DNA from: Anaerostipes sp. 992a
Lineage (GTDB): Bacteria; Bacillota; Clostridia; Lachnospirales; Lachnospiraceae
Assembly: GCF_001940245.1 (NCBI RefSeq)
Contig: NZ_MJIG01000001.1
Location: 62,001-126,000, forward strand
Direction of reading: 5' to 3'
DNA length: 64,000 nucleotides
How positions within the stretch are numbered: the stretch's first letter is position 1; each line of letters opens with the position of its first letter. The translations under genes and the position numbers were made by a program. A model generated the notes under the pieces. It saw nothing but the letters and a program-made list of their open reading frames with translations, had not been told where the DNA came from and did not search any database. Below, one piece after another: positions 45,429-53,047 of the stretch.

Positions 45429-46003
45429 GATATTGTCAATATCAAATATCTAGGATTTGGATTCTACTTTGATTCAAGGGCACACCAATACAAGGCAAAG
45501 CCACATACAAAATCAGTAGCGAAGTTCAAGAAAAGGATGAAAGAACTCACTTGTCGTAGTTGGGGCGTTAGCAACAGCCACAAGGTAGAGAAACTCAATC
45601 AGCTTATTAGAGGCTGGGTTAATTACTTCAAGATAGGAAGTATGAGGACACTCTGTAAGGAACTAGATTCTCGAATACGTTTCCGCCTACGAATGTGTAT
45701 ATGGAAACAATGGAAAACTCTACAAAACAGAGCAAAGAACTTGATGAAACTTGGGATTAGCAAGAAGTTTGCATGGTCAATAGCTTATTACGGAGCTCAT
45801 ATAGCACGCGTGTGCCAAGGCGGTGCAATGAATATGGCTGTTACAAAAGGGAGACTAACCCAATTTGGAGTAGTCTCTATGTTAGATTACTACACCGAAA
45901 GGTGTGTTGTTTGTTAAGTTGGTTGAACCGCCGTGTACCGAACGGTACGTACGGTGGTGTGAGAGGTCGGGAAATTTATTTAAATTTCCCTCCTACTCGA
46001 TTG
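45429..46003 (+). mobile_element. Group II intron remnant: maturase C-terminus plus domains V and VI
   Basis: Residues fused after the integrase HDLRHS are the C-terminal about 160 residues of a group II intron reverse transcriptase/maturase (YLGFGFYFDSRAHQYKAKPH; WGVSNSHKVEKLNQLIRGW; ending MLDYYTERCVVC, stop at 45917). Downstream lie the intron's 3' RNA domains: domain V around 45926-45959 (ACCGCCG...CGGTGGT with a GTACC-GAAC-GGTAC tip) and domain VI (GGGAAATTTATTTAAATTTCCC at 45969-45990), ending near 46003. The intron 5' half and RT catalytic domain are absent. Confidence 0.85.
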
Positions 46004-46115
46004 CCCAAAATGAGATTGCATATCACCATGCAGGCAAAAGGCTGGCATTACGCCAGATACCCATGACCTTCGATTTGTTGCAAATTAATCAAATCGACAA
46101 ATCGGAGGAACAATC

Positions 46116-46685
46116 ATGGAAGAAAGAAAATATACATTTTATGACAGATACCAGAGAGTAAAATATGAGAGTGTGACAGCAGAAGAACTGGAAGTACTGA
46201 ATACTTCTTATAATAAAGAACACTATATGTTCCATCAGCAGCATAAAAGGAACAATATCTTGTTATTTTGCGGAATGCAGTCAGAAACAAGCAGTGCGGA
46301 AGACTTTCTCACAGATATGAGTTTTGATGTGGCAGGCGATATTGCAAATGAGCTGTTTTTCAAGGAGTTATTCAGTGATCTTACAGAAAAAGAGAAGAAA
46401 ATCGTGAGTGACTATTTCATTATGGGAAAGAAACTTAAGGAGACAACAGAGGAACTGGGAATCAGCTACCGTCAGGCGAGCAGGGATAAGAACAGTGCTT
46501 TAGCAAAAATGTTGAAGGGGATGAAAGCAGCTGGATATGAGTCTTATGCGGAAGCTGCCAGTGATTTGTTAAAAGAGCATGACTATATTCCAACACAGAT
46601 GGAAACGCAGAATTCTATTAGGAAAAGACGGAGTGGAGAGGTAAGATTGCCGTCGGATTACAAAGAGAAGAAAAAAGAAGAATAA
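46116..46685 (+). CDS. Sigma-70-like / HTH regulatory protein of mobile elements
   Basis: A 189-residue protein with a C-terminal region-4-like HTH (LTEKEKKIVSDYFIMGKKL; ELGISYRQASRDKNSALAKM at about 100-150). It resembles sigma-70-type regulators found on integrative elements of gut Firmicutes. No region 2 is evident, so it may regulate rather than initiate. ATG 46116 is preceded by CGGAGGAAC. A protein-like frame just upstream (46004-46115) has lost its beginning to the intron event. Confidence 0.6.
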   Translation: MEERKYTFYDRYQRVKYESVTAEELEVLNTSYNKEHYMFHQQHKRNNILLFCGMQSETSSAEDFLTDMSFDVAGDIANELFFKELFSDLTEKEKKIVSDYFIMGKKLKETTEELGISYRQASRDKNSALAKMLKGMKAAGYESYAEAASDLLKEHDYIPTQMETQNSIRKRRSGEVRLPSDYKEKKKEE

Positions 46686-46751
46686 GATTTAATCGTAGCG
46701 TTGCATAAAGTTTGATCACATGAAAAGGGGGCACTGGAATGATCCAATGCC

Positions 46752-46952
46752 CTATTTTAATTTCAGTATATCGTTTGGTGTACAATCTAGAAACTCACAG
46801 AGTTTAGCGAGAATGGTGAAATCAATCCTGGTTACTTTATTTTTACAATAGTTGTTAAGCTGTGTACGCTGCAAATTACAAGCTTCACAGAGCTTATTTT
46901 TGCTGATATTCTTTTCTTTAAGCAGATTTTCTAAATCCATATATACAATCAT
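46752..46952 (-). CDS. Small Cro/CI-type HTH repressor
   Basis: A 66-residue single-domain XRE protein: MDLENLLKEKNISKNKLCEA then LQRTQLNNYCKNKV and LAKLCEFLDCTPNDILKL, the classic five-helix Cro/CI fold and YozG/PhnE-like C-terminus. Divergent from the genes at 47074 onward, with palindromic operators between them, so it probably represses both directions. Start ATG 46952 after GATGAGGTG. Confidence 0.85.
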   Translation of the reverse strand: MIVYMDLENLLKEKNISKNKLCEACNLQRTQLNNYCKNKVTRIDFTILAKLCEFLDCTPNDILKLK

Positions 46953-46983
46953 GTCGACACCTCATCTTTTCTTAGAGTTATAA

Positions 46984-47044
46984 ATACAACTGTATTGAAA
47001 AATAAGCTGTCCTGTCATACACTTGTATTATAATACAGGTGTAT
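46984..47044. promoter_or_regulatory. Palindromic operators between repressor and cassette
   Basis: A near-perfect 28-bp palindrome (47017-47044; ATACAC...GTGTAT with core TGTATTATAATACA) contains a TATAAT-like -10. A smaller ATACA-AC-TGTAT palindrome lies at 46984-46995. Both sit in the divergent control region and are likely targets of the small HTH repressor. Confidence 0.6.
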
Positions 47045-47073
47045 GGAAAATATAGAAGACGAGGAAAGAGAAG

Positions 47074-47446
47074 ATGAAAAAAAGGTGGTTTATTAGTCTT
47101 ATTATCGGTATAATAGTTATTACAGGCTACTGTGTTGGATACATGCAGTATGGTCGTGATATGGATGTTTGCAGCTCTTATGTGACATCTTTTGATAATT
47201 ACCAGGAAGAACGATTAACAGTAGTTGCAAATAAATTGTAAACGCTGTAGAGAAAATTCATTCAAAAGTGTCCGTTTTAGCTATGATCAGGCAATGCCGA
47301 ATGCCCTCTATGTGACGGTATATAGCTCTAAGCGACAGGTAGAGAAGGGCAAGGCGATGTTTTCTTTTTCCTACTTGTCGGATGATATGAGTGGGACATA
47401 TAATATTATTGATAATCCTGAGAAATTTATGCTGGAAGTGAAATAA
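47074..47446 (+). pseudogene. Small membrane-anchored protein gene, probably frameshifted
   Basis: ATG 47074 (GAGAAG upstream) encodes 55 residues: one transmembrane segment (WFISLIIGIIVITGYCVGYM) and the start of an extracellular part, ending at TAA 47239. A second frame (from about 47219 to 47446) continues with plausible protein (SVRFSYDQAMPNALYVTVYS ... NIIDNPEKFMLEVK). One indel near 47220 would join them into a protein of about 120 residues. Function unknown. It could also be two short genes. Confidence 0.5.
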
Positions 47447-47470
47447 GCAGTTGTTGCTGGAAAGGAAGAC

Positions 47471-48487
47471 ATGTATATGAGTGAGAATATGAAAAAAGTA
47501 ATCCCTAAATGTTATATATATGGCCTAGAAAAGACAAAGGTATGCAGACAGTGTCGTAAACCGCTGAAATTAGTACAAATATTATATTCAAAAGAAGATA
47601 TTGGAACTTCTAGATCTTATGCGGCACGATATTGTGAAAGCTGTGATGTATATTACATAAAATATAGTGTATATATGGCACATAGGTATGAAAAGTGGGA
47701 TATACAAAATAAAGCTGCACTTCCAAGATATCAAGAGCAATTTGCAATTTTTAATCTTGATAAAATACAAGAAAAAAAGGATAGCAAAAAAAATGAAGAA
47801 GATCCGGCAAAAAAAGAGAAAGCGCGTAAGTTTCAAGAGTTTCTAGAGAAAAGGAAAGAAAGAATAGAGCGTGAAAAACAGGAAGAAGAAAATAATATTT
47901 CTATTCAGGATTTTGTAATACGAAGAGCCACCTTCAAATGTATGCATGATAAACATAAATTAAAAAATATTGAAGGGATTGTTGGGATTGTTAATTCTGA
48001 CGGAAGTATTGAAAAACATGTAATACCTGCAGGTTATTGTCCTGAATGTAATTTGTATTTCATAATGGAAAGTACATATGAAAAAATAAGAAGTATAGGT
48101 ACACCTTTGTGTAGAATAACGGATGAAAAAAAATATTTACAAGATAATACACGTTTGAAAGGTATGAGTCTGGCGCAAGAGTCCATATTGATGCAGTATG
48201 GATATAATGTCTCGAAAGAAGAAGGATTGTCAGAGAAAAAGCGAAGAACAATTTTAGCAAGTTTGATTGATAATAGCATCTTAACAAAAAGTGATATCAT
48301 TAGTTATTTGGACTTTTTTATAAATCAGAAAAAGAGTCGGTCACAATATGAAAAGGCAATAGAAAAATGGGAAAATGATAGAAATTTTGTGTATTCCTAT
48401 AAATGTGGAACATATGCAACGTATAGCATTGGGGGAATAAGTAATGCTAAGTCATTGACTAAAGACAGAGGAATAAACAAAAATTAG
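47471..48487 (+). CDS. Zinc-ribbon protein of unknown function (accessory cassette gene 1)
   Basis: A 338-residue soluble protein with two similar Cys-rich modules: CRQCRKPLKL...CESCDVYYI (about 25-62) and CMHDKHKL...CPECNLYFI (about 156-197), each like a C-x2-C...C-x2-C zinc ribbon. A charged coiled-coil linker (Lys/Glu-rich, about 98-140) separates them. The C-terminal part (GLSEKKRRTILASLIDNSIL; SYLDFFINQKKSRSQYEKAI) recurs, as I recall, in proteins of mobile elements. Family not identified. It stands directly before the AlbA/Schlafen-type gene, with an 11-bp repeat array between. Confidence 0.6.
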   Translation: MYMSENMKKVIPKCYIYGLEKTKVCRQCRKPLKLVQILYSKEDIGTSRSYAARYCESCDVYYIKYSVYMAHRYEKWDIQNKAALPRYQEQFAIFNLDKIQEKKDSKKNEEDPAKKEKARKFQEFLEKRKERIEREKQEEENNISIQDFVIRRATFKCMHDKHKLKNIEGIVGIVNSDGSIEKHVIPAGYCPECNLYFIMESTYEKIRSIGTPLCRITDEKKYLQDNTRLKGMSLAQESILMQYGYNVSKEEGLSEKKRRTILASLIDNSILTKSDIISYLDFFINQKKSRSQYEKAIEKWENDRNFVYSYKCGTYATYSIGGISNAKSLTKDRGINKN

Positions 48488-48591
48488 CTCAAGATTAGTC
48501 TGAACTTAGTTCAAAAAATGATGAAACAATGCTGAAATCAAAGTGTTTTGGTAAAAAAATAGTCTAAGATTAGCTCAAGATTAGTCCAAGA
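48484..48591 (+). repeat. Two clusters of 11-bp direct repeats before the AlbA-type gene
   Basis: Cluster 1: TTAGCTCAAGA, TTAGTCTGAAC, TTAGTTCAAAA (48484-48516). Cluster 2: ATAGTCTAAGA, TTAGCTCAAGA, TTAGTCCAAGA (48559-48591), with a partial fourth unit. Units are head to tail with an 11-bp period, i.e. on one face of the helix, and the first overlaps the upstream stop codon. Likely a cooperative binding array for a regulator, perhaps the downstream protein itself. Confidence 0.8.
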
Positions 48592-48615
48592 TAGTTTAAG
48601 CAGAAAGGAAATAGC

Positions 48616-50289
48616 ATGATATATACCGATCAACAGTTAATAAAAAAAGTGCGGAAAATGATAATAGATTTTGAAGACGAAGTGGTTGAATTTAAAGAGG
48701 CACGTACAAATTACTCATTTAAAGACATCGGCAAGTATTTTTCAGCTTTAGGAAATGAAGCGAACATTCGAGGGTACAAAGAAGCATGGCTTATTTTTGG
48801 AGTCACAAATAAAAAAGAAATAGTTGGAACAGCTTATCGGCAGGATGGAAATCTTCAAAATTTGAAAAAGGAAATAGTAGGTGGAACAAATGAAAGAGTT
48901 ACTTTTATGGAAATTTATGAAGTCGAAATCGATGGACATAGAGTAGTAGCTTTTCAAATACCTCCGGCAACACGTGGTATACCAACAACTTGGAATGGTG
49001 CAGCATATGCAAGAGAAGATGAAAATACATGCCCACTTCCGATTGATAAGATGGATTTAATAAGAAGTCAAGTTGGTGTAGATTGGTCAAAAGAAATTGT
49101 TGAGGGAGCATCTTTTGAAGATCTGGATCCAGAAGCGGTTATTTATGCCAGAGAACTTTTTATAAAAAAACAAAATGTAGCAAAAAAATCAACGGATATG
49201 CTTGTTAAAATGAGCGATGTAGAGATTTTAAACAAAGCAGGCATTTTAATTAAAGGGAAAATAACGAATACCGCATTAATACTCTTGGGAAAAGAAGAAT
49301 CGGCATATTTGTTTGATGGATTTATACCAAGAATTACATGGACCTTATATAATGGAAATGGAACAGTAAAAGCATATGAACATTTCGATATGCCTTTATT
49401 ATTAGCTGTAGATAGAGCATATTCTAAAATCAGAAACGAAAAATACAGATATATAGCAGGACAGCAAACTCTATTTCCAGATGAAACTACACAATATGAG
49501 GCTGATGTTGTAAAAGAAGTGCTTAATAATTGCATTGCACATTCAAATTATCAGCTGAGGGGAAAAATTAATCTTGAAGAATTTGAAGATAGATTAGTTT
49601 TTATCAATGAAGGAAACTTTATTCCGGAAACTGTAGAAAGAGCACTGGAAGAAGGGTATAAACCACCATACTATAGAAATACTTTTTTGTGCAGAGCAAT
49701 GGTAAATTTATATATGATTGATACGAATTCAATGGGCATTCCGATGATGTACCAGATACAAAAAGAAAAATGTTTCCCGTTGCCAACATATGATTTAAGT
49801 GATCCTAATAGAGTGAAAGTTACATTGTATGGAAGAATATTAGATAAAAATTATACGCAATTATTACGATCTAATGGCGATTTGGATTTACAGACAGTGT
49901 TTTTGCTAGATAAAGTACAGAAGCACGAAGTGATTTCAAAAGAAAGTTATAAGATATTAAAAAAACAGGGGATAGTAGAGGGAAGATATCCGAATATTTA
50001 TGTTTCTTATAAAATTGCAAATATGGTTGGTCAGAAAACAGAGTATGTAAAAAATAAAGGATTATCTAATGATGTTTATAAAAAGATTATATATAATGCA
50101 TTAGATACTATGAAACAAGCCAGCGTTACAGAGCTAAAGAGTGTATTGGAAGGAGCTCTGCCGGCGGTATTAGATGAAAAGCAACAGTCTAAAAAAGTAT
50201 CGAACATATTGCAGGCGATGAAACGTGCAGGAATAGCAGATGTTAATGGAACAGGACATGCTGCCAGATGGCATTTAGTAGAAAAATAG
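48616..50289 (+). CDS. AlbA_2/Schlafen-type putative ATP-binding protein (cassette gene 2)
   Basis: A 557-residue protein. Residues about 15-130 form the Schlafen AlbA_2 domain (EDEVVEFKEARTNYSFKDIG; RVVAFQIPPATRGIPTTWNG; FARED-like YAREDENTCPL). The middle resembles an HATPase-like C-terminal domain of this group (EADVVKEVLNNCIAHSNYQL with a conserved Glu-Asn pair, then FEDRLVFINEGNF). The C-terminal 200 residues contain winged-helix-like segments. Such proteins serve as transcriptional regulators or in phage defence; here the 11-bp array upstream suggests DNA binding. AAAGGAAAT precedes ATG 48616. Confidence 0.8.
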   Translation: MIYTDQQLIKKVRKMIIDFEDEVVEFKEARTNYSFKDIGKYFSALGNEANIRGYKEAWLIFGVTNKKEIVGTAYRQDGNLQNLKKEIVGGTNERVTFMEIYEVEIDGHRVVAFQIPPATRGIPTTWNGAAYAREDENTCPLPIDKMDLIRSQVGVDWSKEIVEGASFEDLDPEAVIYARELFIKKQNVAKKSTDMLVKMSDVEILNKAGILIKGKITNTALILLGKEESAYLFDGFIPRITWTLYNGNGTVKAYEHFDMPLLLAVDRAYSKIRNEKYRYIAGQQTLFPDETTQYEADVVKEVLNNCIAHSNYQLRGKINLEEFEDRLVFINEGNFIPETVERALEEGYKPPYYRNTFLCRAMVNLYMIDTNSMGIPMMYQIQKEKCFPLPTYDLSDPNRVKVTLYGRILDKNYTQLLRSNGDLDLQTVFLLDKVQKHEVISKESYKILKKQGIVEGRYPNIYVSYKIANMVGQKTEYVKNKGLSNDVYKKIIYNALDTMKQASVTELKSVLEGALPAVLDEKQQSKKVSNILQAMKRAGIADVNGTGHAARWHLVEK

Positions 50290-50345
50290 AGATTGGCACA
50301 TGTATCAATTTGCGTTAAACTGTGCAATGTAAGGAGGAGAGAAAG

Positions 50346-50525
50346 ATGCCTAGAAAACCATCATTAAACGGGAAAGATTCTAGTCTGAGAATTCGAATGT
50401 CTCCAGAACAAAAAGAGCGGTTGGTTTCATATGCGGAACGCCACTATCAGACTATGAGTAATGTAATATTCCAGGCGCTTGACATTCTTTACAAGAGAGA
50501 AGAACAACAAAATAACAAAGAGTGA
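50346..50525 (+). CDS. Ribbon-helix-helix (CopG/Arc-type) protein
   Basis: A 59-residue basic protein; AAGGAGG precedes ATG 50346. SSLRIRMSPEQKERLVSYAE is the RHH beta strand and first helix, followed by MSNVIFQALDILY. Small RHH proteins act as antitoxins, plasmid copy or mobilisation regulators. No toxin gene follows. A possible third member of the cassette. Confidence 0.7.
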   Translation: MPRKPSLNGKDSSLRIRMSPEQKERLVSYAERHYQTMSNVIFQALDILYKREEQQNNKE

Positions 50526-50805
50526 AATGGAGTTATTTTGGAGTTTATCTTTTCATAAGCGGTACGGAAAGTACAAAAACAGAATAAATGTTCGATGTAT
50601 AAGCCACTAATTATGTCCTATGTGTGCTGTATAACGCAGTCCGCAAAGGAGTTTGAGTGATGAAAAAAATCTGAGAACCCGCATAAACAGGGCGTTTGAG
50701 GGGCAGCAAGGTTCTATTTGATAACAAAATGATAACACTGGCAACCATGCATTTATTCTTGCGTGAGCCGGAGGTTATCAGGTAATTATTATTTTTGACC
50801 AACAT
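50526..50805 (+). other. Non-coding stretch, possible recombination debris
   Basis: No gene is recognisable in about 280 bases. The stretch GGCAGCAAGG...GATAACAAAATGATAACA and the GC-richer GCGTGAGCCGGAGG differ in texture from the surroundings and look like remains of another insertion. Confidence 0.35.
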
Positions 50806-50854
50806 AAAAAGGTCTTACCGAATTGAGTGAAATCAGTTTGGTAAGGCCTTTTTT
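50806..50854. terminator. Terminator hairpin
   Basis: AAAAAGGTCTTACC (50806-50819) pairs with GGTAAGGCCTTTTT (50840-50853). T runs on both strands; it separates the cassette from the minus-strand remnant. Confidence 0.85.
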
Positions 50855-50863
50855 GCTGGTTTT

Positions 50864-51144
50864 TTATTTTTTCACGTTGGGATAGTTATACCGCCAGTGG
50901 TCGTATTCTTCTTTCGTGATCTCGCCGGATTCCAGTTTTGCAGATTGTTCCTGCCATTCGTGGAACATATCAAACATAGAAAGGTAGGTGGTACCCTTGG
51001 TTTTATCAAGCCGCAGGCAGAGTTCCCCATCAATCTCGCCGATATGCAGACCGTAGAGGGCTTCCAGTGCAAATAGCGTGTACATGAGCCCTACATAGCT
51101 GTCAATATCTGGGACAGCCAGTGCATTCAGATAGTTTTCCTTTA
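50864..51144 (-). pseudogene. C-terminal remnant of an integrative-element regulator
   Basis: About 92 residues ending EWQEQSAKLESGEITKEEYDHWRYNYP, a C-terminus I associate with HTH regulators carried by gut integrative elements. The 5' part is gone: upstream of about 51144 the frame runs into the TnpV fragment on the opposite strand. The joining of two 3' or internal fragments marks a deletion or rearrangement here. Confidence 0.55.
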
Positions 51145-51180
51145 GTGAATGAGGATGAACCAACATATGGAAAATAAGGA

Positions 51181-51450
51181 ATGTTGCGGAAGCAGTTTCT
51201 GAAAGAGCATAGACCGGCAAGATATCAGTATTTACTGATGACTGGGAAGTTGACAGCACATCTGAATCAAGTCGATCGGGAAGCCAGAGAGCAGGTGGAA
51301 GTGTTGATGAAGCAGATGGCGGAAAAACAGAGTGTGACAGAGCTGTTGAAAATGCAGGATCAGATGAAATGGGTCGGGTTGATGAACAAAAGTAAAGAGG
51401 GCAGTCGAAAGGCTGCTCTTTGCAAATATAAGAATAGAATTTCGGAATAA
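51181..51450 (+). pseudogene. TnpV transposon protein, fragment
   Basis: Residues FLKEHRPARYQYLLMTGKL, TAHLNQVDREAREQVEVLMK and QDQMKWVGLMN match TnpV, a small transposon-encoded protein. A stop codon lies two codons upstream of ATG 51181, where TnpV normally has about 30 more residues, and the C-terminus diverges after GLMN. Both ends are therefore lost. Confidence 0.7.
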
Positions 51451-51477
51451 AATATGATAGAATGAGGAAAAGATAAA

Positions 51478-51969
51478 TTGGAATTTACGGAGATGATTGC
51501 TGTGCGAAGAAAAGACAGAGAAATTAAAGACTATTCTAAAATTATGGATATTATAAATGATTGTGATTGTTGTCGCTTAGGACTCGTGGATAATAATGAA
51601 GCCTATATTATACCGATGAATTTTGGTTATGACATAATCGATGAGCAGATACTCCTATATTTTCATTGTGCAAATGAAGGTAGGAAGATAGATTTACTCC
51701 CTAAACAATCAGTAGTGTCTTTTGAAATGGATACAAAACACCGATTGGCAGAGGGAAATCTTGGGTGTGATTTTTCCTTTCTATATCAAAGTATTATGGG
51801 AACAGGCACAGTGAAGGAAGTTTCAGACATAGATGAGAAAATTTACGGATTACAGAAAATTATGGCTCATTACACAAACAAGACACAATGGGAATTTAAC
51901 GAAAAAGTTTTAAATGTGACAAAAGTTCTGAAACTTTCCGTCAGTGCTTTGTCTTGTAAGGAACATTAA
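51478..51969 (+). CDS. Pyridoxamine 5'-phosphate oxidase-like flavoprotein (Nim-like)
   Basis: A 163-residue split-barrel FMN-binding protein: RRKDREI near the start, CRLGLVDNNEAYIIPMNFGYD (split as CRLGLVDNNEAY and IIPMNFGYD, about 32-52) and HCANEGRKIDLL, all typical of NimA-like nitroreductase-related proteins. Some members reduce 5-nitroimidazoles, but most have unknown roles. Start TTG 51478 is the only one with a GAGG site; ATG 51493 is an alternative. Confidence 0.8.
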   Translation: MEFTEMIAVRRKDREIKDYSKIMDIINDCDCCRLGLVDNNEAYIIPMNFGYDIIDEQILLYFHCANEGRKIDLLPKQSVVSFEMDTKHRLAEGNLGCDFSFLYQSIMGTGTVKEVSDIDEKIYGLQKIMAHYTNKTQWEFNEKVLNVTKVLKLSVSALSCKEH

Positions 51970-52020
51970 AAATTTACAGATTCCCGTTTGTAGAATTAAA
52001 AAAATAGAGATAGTTATAAT

Positions 52021-52060
52021 AAAAAGCTGTAAAAATCCACGTTGAATTTTACAGCTTTTT
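52021..52060. terminator. Terminator
   Basis: Perfect 14-bp stem AAAAAGCTGTAAAA (52021-52034) with its complement at 52047-52060. Confidence 0.85.
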
Positions 52061-52129
52061 GCGTATACTAAAAATAGCAGAAACGATGTAGAATCAATCT
52101 GATTGTTGAAAAGAATCAATTAAAATATA

Positions 52130-52158
52130 TTGACGAACGTTAAAACGTACGTTATAAT
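52130..52158 (+). promoter_or_regulatory. Promoter/operator of the YefM-YoeB module
   Basis: TTGACG (52130-52135), 17-base spacer, TATAAT (52153-52158). The spacer holds AACGTT and the perfect 10-bp palindrome AACGTACGTT, probably bound by antitoxin or antitoxin-toxin complex. Confidence 0.8.
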
Positions 52159-52179
52159 AAAGAAAAAAGAGGTGATATC

Positions 52180-52431
52180 ATGACAGCAATTACAGCAACA
52201 AAAGCCAGAGAGAATATTTACCAGTTGATACAGGATGTAAATGCAAGCTGTACTCCGGTAACAATTACTAACACCAGAGGAAAAAATGCAGTTCTGATTG
52301 GCGAGGAAGACTGGAAAGCGATTGAAGAAACGCTGTATCTGATGTCTATTCCTGGTATGGCAGAATCTATCATTGAGGGAGGAAATACGGATATTTCCGA
52401 ATGTCTTGATGAGTCAGAGGTGGAATGGTAA
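52180..52431 (+). CDS. yefM: Antitoxin, YefM/Phd family
   Basis: An 83-residue protein with the Phd/YefM N-terminal DNA-binding fold (ITATKARENIYQLIQDVN; PVTITNTRGKNAVLIGEEDW; about 3-46) and an acidic C-terminus that would wrap the toxin. Its stop overlaps the toxin start (TAATG). It would repress its promoter through the AACGTACGTT palindrome. Confidence 0.9.
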   Translation: MTAITATKARENIYQLIQDVNASCTPVTITNTRGKNAVLIGEEDWKAIEETLYLMSIPGMAESIIEGGNTDISECLDESEVEW

Positions 52432-52721
52432 TGTACAGAATCATTTATACCAAACAGGCGGCTAAAGACATAAAGAATTTGAAATCCTGCGGATTGGATA
52501 AAAAAGCCAGAGAATTGATTGAGATTATAAAAAATAATCCGTTTCAGAATCCTCCGGCATATGAAAAACTGGTAGGGAATTTACAGGGATACTGTTCTAG
52601 AAGAATCAATATTCAGCACAGGATTGTATTTCAGGTTATAGAAGAACCTAACACACATGAAGAAATTGGTTATGAAGGATATGTAAAGATTATCCGTATG
52701 TGGACACATTATGAAAGATGA
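52431..52721 (+). CDS. yoeB: Toxin, YoeB/RelE family mRNA interferase
   Basis: A 96-residue Txe/YoeB protein: YRIIYTKQAAKDIKNLKSCG; LVGNLQGYCSRRINIQHRIVF; a C-terminal MWTHYER with the catalytic His and Tyr-Glu/Arg region typical of YoeB (RxHY). It cuts mRNA at the ribosomal A site when freed from YefM. It differs from the minimal family by a small insert (VIEEPNTHEEIGYEG, about 70-84). ATG 52431 overlaps the antitoxin stop. Confidence 0.88.
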   Translation: MYRIIYTKQAAKDIKNLKSCGLDKKARELIEIIKNNPFQNPPAYEKLVGNLQGYCSRRINIQHRIVFQVIEEPNTHEEIGYEGYVKIIRMWTHYER

Positions 52722-52758
52722 TGTCTGATAACACCGTTCAGTACAGCCTATGGACTTA

Positions 52759-52831
52759 GGACAGTGGAACACATATAAAACCAAATAGAACCATAATACC
52801 GATACAAGAAAGTATAGTGACGAGATTTTAT
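52759..52831 (+). repeat. Element right-end repeat, copy A
   Basis: GGACAGTGGAACACATATAA and the following about 50 bases recur, diverged, at 55852-55918 (23 of the first 24 bases match). Copy A ends 5 bases before the right att core, so it probably is the integrase arm-site/end sequence of the element. Confidence 0.7.
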
Positions 52832-52835
52832 TTGC

Positions 52836-52848
52836 GAGTTTGAATAAA
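52836..52848 (+). repeat. attR-like core, right
   Basis: GAGTTTGAATAAA, exact match to the end of guaA (44073-44085). The preceding base differs (C versus T). Confidence 0.65.
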
Positions 52849-52920
52849 AAAATTGTAATGGTGTGATAGTCATTATCCCGTTTAGTGTAAAATCGACTAT
52901 CCTATAACAAATAAAGAGTT

Positions 52921-52955
52921 AGACCTTGAGGAAGCAATTCCCCAGGGTCTTTTTT
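52921..52955 (+). terminator. Terminator beyond the right att site
   Basis: AGACCTTGAGG (52921-52931) pairs with CCCAGGGTCT (52941-52950), then TTTTTT. Possibly the ancestral guaA terminator, displaced by the element. Nothing else is seen in 52849-53047. Confidence 0.7.
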
Positions 52956-53047
52956 GTTCACATACTTACGTATGGTTATTGACAAATAGAATGGAAGTGA
53001 TATAATGACAAAAAAATGACTAGTCACTAAAGAAAGGAGAGGGGATT

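Larger units (their letters stand above)
44073..52848 (+). mobile_element. Integrated (defective) mobile element in the 3' end of guaA
   Basis: About 8.8 kb between two copies of GAGTTTGAATAAA: the end of guaA (44073-44085) and 52836-52848. An excisionase-like gene and a tyrosine integrase lie directly beside the guaA end, the usual layout of guaA-targeting islands. Cargo: sigma-like gene, repressor, zinc-ribbon/AlbA cassette, RHH protein, TnpV fragment, Nim-like protein and YefM/YoeB. The integrase is broken and no relaxase is present, so it looks immobile on its own. Boundaries rest on the 13-bp repeat. Confidence 0.7.
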
